Shown piece after piece: positions 60,438-64,000 of a stretch of DNA of 64,000 nt (positions are counted from its first letter, which is position 1; each line of letters starts with the position of its first letter). A program made the translations under genes and the position numbers. The stretch comes from CAYTZH01 sp964442285. Its GTDB lineage: Bacteria; Myxococcota_A; UBA9160; JAFDET01. The stretch lies in the NCBI GenBank assembly GCA_964442285.1, contig CAYTZH010000010.1, positions 1 through 64,000 of the forward strand, in the 5' to 3' direction. The notes beneath the pieces were generated by a model. The model did no database searches. It saw only the letters and a list, made by a program, of their open reading frames with translations, and was not told where the DNA came from.

Positions 60438-60771
60438 CGGCGGCAGGGGCGCCCGCGCCGTATCGCGCTTCTGGCAGCGCCGGCTGCGGCCGGCGGCGGA
60501 GCGGCTGAAGGCGCGCGGGGTCGGGTTCTTCCCCCGCGGCCCCGAGCGCGAGGCGGAGAGCTGGTACGTGGCGGGCCCTCCGGCGGAGGCACCGGAGCTG
60601 GTCGAGATCCCCCTCGACGGCTGCGCCGACCTGCTGCGGCGTCACTGGGAGGAGGCCGGGCTCCCGGAGCTGGCCGCCCTGGCCGACGAGCTCGTGGAGC
60701 TCGCCCGGGCCTGCGAGATCGAGGCCGAGGAGTCGGCCGACGTCTCGCCCTTCGTCTACGTCATGTACTGA
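60424..60771 (+). CDS. Small soluble protein ending SPFVYVMY, carbamoyltransferase partner
   Basis: A 115-residue protein with no membrane segment. The N-terminus is basic (RAVSRFWQRRLRPAAERLKARG), the middle contains ESWYVAGPP, and residues 60-105 are acidic and probably helical (ADLLRRHWEEAGLPELAALADELVELARACEIEAEE). It ends SADVSPFVYVMY. The terminal PFxYxx(F/Y) pattern recurs in the 62-residue protein at 44788-44976 (PFDYDGF). I do not recognise a family with certainty. The 14-bp overlap with the carbamoyltransferase points to a stoichiometric partner or regulator of that enzyme. Confidence 0.75.
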   Translation: MSSTDGGRGARAVSRFWQRRLRPAAERLKARGVGFFPRGPEREAESWYVAGPPAEAPELVEIPLDGCADLLRRHWEEAGLPELAALADELVELARACEIEAEESADVSPFVYVMY

Positions 60772-60780
60772 GCGGTCGGT

Positions 60781-62019
60781 TCAGCGGCCCGCCAGCCCGG
60801 CGAGGAGGCCCGCGAAGCGGGTGCCGATCACGCGGCGGTCGAAGGCGCCCGCCACGAAGGCGCGGCCGCGGGCGCCGTCGCGGTCGGCCCGGGCGGGGTC
60901 GCGCAGGTAGGCGAGCATGGCGTCCGCCAGGGCGTCGGGATCGCCGGGCGTCACCACGGTTCCCCCCTCGGCCCGCTCCACCGTCTCCGCTCCCTCGCCG
61001 CCCGCCTGATACAGGACCGGCCGGCCGCTGGCGAGGGACTCGTAGAGCTTCGACGGCACGGTGCTCGTGTCCTTGCGGGGGCGCAGGGTGACCAGCACGC
61101 CGGTGGCGCGACGCAGCAGCGAGAAGACCGCGGCCCGCGGCTGGCGCGGCACGAACACGACCCGATCGAGCGCCCGTCGCGCGACCTGCGCGCGCAAGTC
61201 CGCCTCGCGGGGCCCCTCGCCCACGAGGACGAGCTGGGTCGTGGCGTAGGCCTCGGGATCCTTCTCCCGCAGGCGTGCGAAGGCGTCCACGACGATGTCC
61301 AGGCCCTGGGGCGTGTTCAGGATGCCCGCGTAGGCGAAGTAGCGGCCGTCGGGCGCGAGCGGGGCGAAGTCCGCCGGCAGCGGCTGCTTCGACTCGGCGT
61401 CGAAGAGGGCCACGTCGACCCCGTTGGGGAGCACGTGGATCTTCTCTGGGGAGACGCCGATCTCCACCAGCCGCGCCTTCCAGCCCTCGGTGACGGCGCT
61501 GATGGCGTCGGCCGAGCGGTAGAGGGCGCGCGCGAGGGCCTCGAAGGCCCAGATCAGGACCGGGTTGGTGAGGCGACCGCTCTGCACGATGGCCTCGGGC
61601 CAGATGTCGCGCACGTCGAGCACCATGGGCACCCGGCGGGTCCACGCCGCCACCAGGCCCGGGATGCCCACGCTCGGCGGCGGCGTGGTGGCGACCACCA
61701 CGTCCGGGCGCAGGCTCCGGTCGAAGAGCACCCGCAGGCAGGCCGAGAGCAGGAAGCTGGCGTAGGCCAGCGGGCGACCGCCGCGACCCGAACGTGTGTA
61801 GATCGGGCAGCGCTTCACGGTGACGCCGTCGCGGGTCTCGCTGAAGAAGCCCCGGCCGCGGTAGCCCTCGTGGATCGCACCGCCCGGGAAGTGGGGGAGG
61901 CCGGTCACCACCGTCACGTCGTGGCCGTCGGCGATCCAGCGCTGGGCGAAGTCGTGGAAGCGTCCCGCCGGGGCGCCCATGTCGGGCGGGAAGTACTGCG
62001 AGACGACGAGGATCCTCAT
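60781..62019 (-). CDS. GT4-family glycosyltransferase, WbuB-like
   Basis: A 412-residue glycosyltransferase resembling the WbuB/colanic-acid type. The N-terminus MRILVVSQYFPPDMGAPAGRFHDFAQRWIADGHDVTVVTGLPHFP is characteristic, with VLDVRDIWPEAIVQSG, VHVLPNGVDVALFD-like IHVLPNGVDV, YAGILNTPQGLDIVVDAF, and the acceptor-end motif VPSKLYESLASGRPVLYQAGGEG. It overlaps the LarA-like gene by ATGA on the minus strand. Members often transfer an N-acetylamino sugar early in repeat-unit assembly. Confidence 0.9.
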   Translation of the reverse strand: MRILVVSQYFPPDMGAPAGRFHDFAQRWIADGHDVTVVTGLPHFPGGAIHEGYRGRGFFSETRDGVTVKRCPIYTRSGRGGRPLAYASFLLSACLRVLFDRSLRPDVVVATTPPPSVGIPGLVAAWTRRVPMVLDVRDIWPEAIVQSGRLTNPVLIWAFEALARALYRSADAISAVTEGWKARLVEIGVSPEKIHVLPNGVDVALFDAESKQPLPADFAPLAPDGRYFAYAGILNTPQGLDIVVDAFARLREKDPEAYATTQLVLVGEGPREADLRAQVARRALDRVVFVPRQPRAAVFSLLRRATGVLVTLRPRKDTSTVPSKLYESLASGRPVLYQAGGEGAETVERAEGGTVVTPGDPDALADAMLAYLRDPARADRDGARGRAFVAGAFDRRVIGTRFAGLLAGLAGR

Positions 62020-63428
62020 TCGTCGACGAGCTCGGGAAGCTGCAGGGGCGCGCAGGGGAAGACCAGGGCGTCGGCCTCGGGAAGGCCGCGCCCGAGGGTC
62101 TCGACCAGCGCCGCCCAGTCGCGGAAGAGGTGCCCGCCGCGGTACTTGCGCCGGAAGCCCCAGTCCGGGAAGCGCTCGGACCAGACCAGGGTCCGGGCGT
62201 CGCCGGGCGACGGGGCGGGCGCGGCCACGTCGGGCGGCAGCCGGCCTTCGCCCGCGGCGAAGGCGGCGTAGGCCAGGTGGTTCATGTGGAAGTAGCAGGT
62301 GCGCGCCGCGAGCACGGGCGTCGGCAGGGCCCGGGCCAGGCCCCGCAGCCAGGCGGACCAGGCGCGGGGCTCGCGGAGCCAGCCGGGCAGGTTGCGCAGC
62401 AGCCGGCGCGGGTCGACGCCGCTGCCCATGCCCATGCCGTGGTAGAAGACCCCGTCGCTGGCGGCGTTCACCGCCACGGTCCAGGGCGCGTCGAACTTCT
62501 TCGCGATGGTGATGCTCTTGCCCATCTGGATCGGATCCGTGTCGAGGGGGAAGGCGTTCACGACCACCGCCTGCGCGCGGTCGGCCAGCGCCCGCGGCAC
62601 GGGCGTGCGGCCGATCTCCCGGGCGCGGCGGGCGGCGGCCCGATGGGCCTCCACCGGGTCGCCCGTCCAGAGGCCCGCCAGCTCGGCCCGACCGTTCATC
62701 ACCGCGCACACCGCGGCATGCACGCCCACCTGGCGCGCGACGGCCTCGGACCAGGCGCGCCGGTCGAGGCGGCCCCCGGCCGCCTCGAGGCTGCCGACCT
62801 CCCGGGGCGGCAGGCTGCCGTGGAAGTGGGCGATGGTCAGGCGGCCCGCGACCCCGGGCACCACCATCTTGGCGCCGCCGCCGAAGCCGGTCTCGTTGTG
62901 GGGGATCACGCCGCCCACGACGATCCGCAGGTCCGCCTCGAGGAAGTGCCGGTTCAGGTAGACCGGGCCGCCCGCCACGTGTCCCACGAAGCGGACGTCG
63001 GGTCCCATGAAGTCGTGCATGACCACGGCGCCCGCCCGCTCCGCGGCCGGACCGAGCTTGCGCGCGGTCTCGTCGGCGGTCATGGGGCGGTGGGCGGCGG
63101 TGCCCACCAGGAGGGTGACGGCGTCCCCGCCGAGGCCGCCCGCGGCGAGGGCGTCCAGCAGCCGGGGCAGGAAGCGGTGCACGGGCGTCGGCCGGGTGAG
63201 GTCGTCCACGGCGATCACCGCGCAGCGGCGCCCCCGGGCCAGCTCCGTCAGGGGCGGGCCGCCCACGGGTGCCGCGAACGCCCGCGCGATCGCCGCCTCG
63301 TCCGCGGCCGGGGCATCCTCCGGGTCGAGCCGATGCAGCCGCCAGCCCGGCGGGAACGCGAGCTCCCGGTCGGGGAGATCGGTCCAGGCGCCGAACGGAA
63401 GGGCCACGCGCGGAGGCTCGGGGCTCAT
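62016..63428 (-). CDS. LarA-like nickel-pincer racemase family protein
   Basis: A 470-residue DUF2088/LarA family protein. LarA is a lactate racemase using a nickel-pincer nucleotide. Motifs matching the family are AVIAVDDLTRPTPVHRFLP (Asp of DDxTRP) near residues 70-88, LLVGTAAHRPMTADE (His) near 107, and GGVIPHNETGFGGGAKMVVPGVAG, containing the Lys and His region near 172-195. The C-terminal half is diverged. No larB, larC or larE cofactor genes are visible. It is cotranscribed with a glycosyltransferase inside a glycan locus, so an alpha-hydroxy-acid decoration or a sugar-acid substrate is more plausible than lactate catabolism. Confidence 0.85.
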   Translation of the reverse strand: MSPEPPRVALPFGAWTDLPDRELAFPPGWRLHRLDPEDAPAADEAAIARAFAAPVGGPPLTELARGRRCAVIAVDDLTRPTPVHRFLPRLLDALAAGGLGGDAVTLLVGTAAHRPMTADETARKLGPAAERAGAVVMHDFMGPDVRFVGHVAGGPVYLNRHFLEADLRIVVGGVIPHNETGFGGGAKMVVPGVAGRLTIAHFHGSLPPREVGSLEAAGGRLDRRAWSEAVARQVGVHAAVCAVMNGRAELAGLWTGDPVEAHRAAARRAREIGRTPVPRALADRAQAVVVNAFPLDTDPIQMGKSITIAKKFDAPWTVAVNAASDGVFYHGMGMGSGVDPRRLLRNLPGWLREPRAWSAWLRGLARALPTPVLAARTCYFHMNHLAYAAFAAGEGRLPPDVAAPAPSPGDARTLVWSERFPDWGFRRKYRGGHLFRDWAALVETLGRGLPEADALVFPCAPLQLPELVDE

Positions 63429-63566
63429 GCTCCTCCTTCGGTCGCCGAGGCGGGCTCGGGGCGCCGAAGGGATACCCCATCCCGGCCCGCACCGCGCCCG
63501 CCCCGTGCGCTCCCCCGCGCCACTTTGCGGGCCACGGCGCGGCCCCGCGCGCTACCCTGCGGCGCC

Positions 63567-64000
63567 ATGGCGCCTCCGGCAGCGAGTCTCCCCGGAGCGG
63601 TGGTCTTCACCGTGTCGCCCACGGGTCTCGCCGTGGCGCGCTCGCTCGCGCCCCGGGGCGTCGCGGTCTGGGGCGTCGACCCCGACCGCTGGGAGATCGG
63701 CCACGCTTCCCGCTGGTTGCGCCGCGATCCGCGCTTCTCCTTCCTGCCGCCGGGCCCGGCGCTGCTGGAGGCCCTGCTGGCGTTCGGGGCCGAGCAGGCC
63801 CAGCGGCCGGTGCTCTTCCTGGGCGGCGACCCCTACATGGACTTCGTCGCCGAGCACCACGAGCGGCTCCGGGATCGCTTCGTGCTGGCCGAATCCATGC
63901 GACCCGAGGTCCTGAGCGTCCTGCTCAACAAACGGACCTTCTACGAGCGTTGTCAGCGTCTGGGGGCGGCCATGCCCACCACCTATTTCCCGAGCGATGT
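63567..64000 (+). CDS. ATP-grasp protein, N-terminal part (runs off window)
   Basis: The first 144 residues of a probable ATP-grasp ligase (carboxylate-amine ligase type, as found in glycan and cell-wall loci). The pre-ATP-grasp Rossmann-like domain reads VVFTVSPTGLAVARSLAPRGVAVWGVDPDRWEIGHASRW, then PVLFLGGDPYMDFVAEHHERLRDRF, and the ATP-grasp entry LLNKRTFYERCQRLGAAMPTTYFPSD. The ATP-binding and metal residues lie beyond the window. It is divergent from the LarA-like gene. It may add an amino acid or similar group to a glycan or precursor. Confidence 0.75.
   Translation, partial: MAPPAASLPGAVVFTVSPTGLAVARSLAPRGVAVWGVDPDRWEIGHASRWLRRDPRFSFLPPGPALLEALLAFGAEQAQRPVLFLGGDPYMDFVAEHHERLRDRFVLAESMRPEVLSVLLNKRTFYERCQRLGAAMPTTYFPSD

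Noticed and set aside
25149..64000. Exosortase / PEP-CTERM system associated with the polysaccharide locus
   Set aside because: The sigma-54 activator resembles PrsR-type regulators, but I found no exosortase, no PEP-CTERM tail and no EpsH-like membrane protein in this window.

Overview
The window is a high-GC (roughly 70% or more by eye) chromosomal stretch from a Gram-negative bacterium. Genes are dense, stop/start overlaps of the ATGA or GTGA type are common, and GTG and TTG starts are frequent. The rpsP-khpA-rimM-trmD-rplS block, the three HtrA proteases, the NtrC-type sigma-54 activator and a large envelope-glycan locus would fit a deltaproteobacterial or Myxococcota-like lineage. That placement is inference; no rRNA or strong marker is present. 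The sequence looks like an assembled draft or metagenome bin: it has a 100-N gap at 4072-4171 and a 10-N gap at 20790-20799, and both are flanked by duplicated sequence.

Region 1 (1-25.1 kb) is housekeeping. On the minus strand lie two HtrA/DegP proteases and the N-terminal part of clpB (envelope and cytosolic quality control). galK follows on the plus strand behind a 26-bp tandem repeat. A thiS-thiG-thiE-htrA operon comes next on the minus strand, then alr, and then purH-purD-YrdC-DUF1015-DUF721 on the plus strand. The ribosome and tRNA block rpsP-khpA-rimM-trmD-rplS runs directly into a YhaN-like SMC-type ATPase. It is followed by yraN, rsmI, a heparinase-II/III-like gene damaged by an assembly gap, a cytidylate-kinase-like gene and ligA.

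Region 2 (25.1-64 kb) is one large surface-polysaccharide locus with many divergent and convergent transcription units. It encodes six classical glycosyltransferases (five GT4-type, one CgeB-like) plus a GT11 fucosyltransferase, a Wzx-like flippase and a Wzy-like polymerase. Sugar-precursor enzymes are gmhA, hddA, manA, four NAD-dependent epimerase/dehydrogenases and a DegT aminotransferase. Glycan-decorating enzymes include two NodU-type carbamoyltransferases, five SGNH-hydrolase proteins, a DUF268 protein and a PaaK/CapK-like adenylate-forming enzyme. A Tat-type beta-helix lipoprotein, a LarA-like protein and the start of an ATP-grasp enzyme complete it. A soluble PAS-histidine kinase and a sigma-54 activator sit inside the locus and are the obvious candidate regulators; sigma-54-like promoter matches occur upstream of the kinase and upstream of one SGNH gene.

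The part I consider most novel is a tightly overlapping GT4-SGNH-carbamoyltransferase-small-protein operon (56489-60771). Its last product, a 115-residue protein, ends in SPFVYVMY. A second small protein elsewhere in the locus (44788-44976), a membrane protein encoded just upstream of an SGNH gene, ends in a similar PFDYDGFD tail. This suggests a short C-terminal motif, PFxYxx(F/Y), tied to glycan carbamoylation or acylation enzymes.
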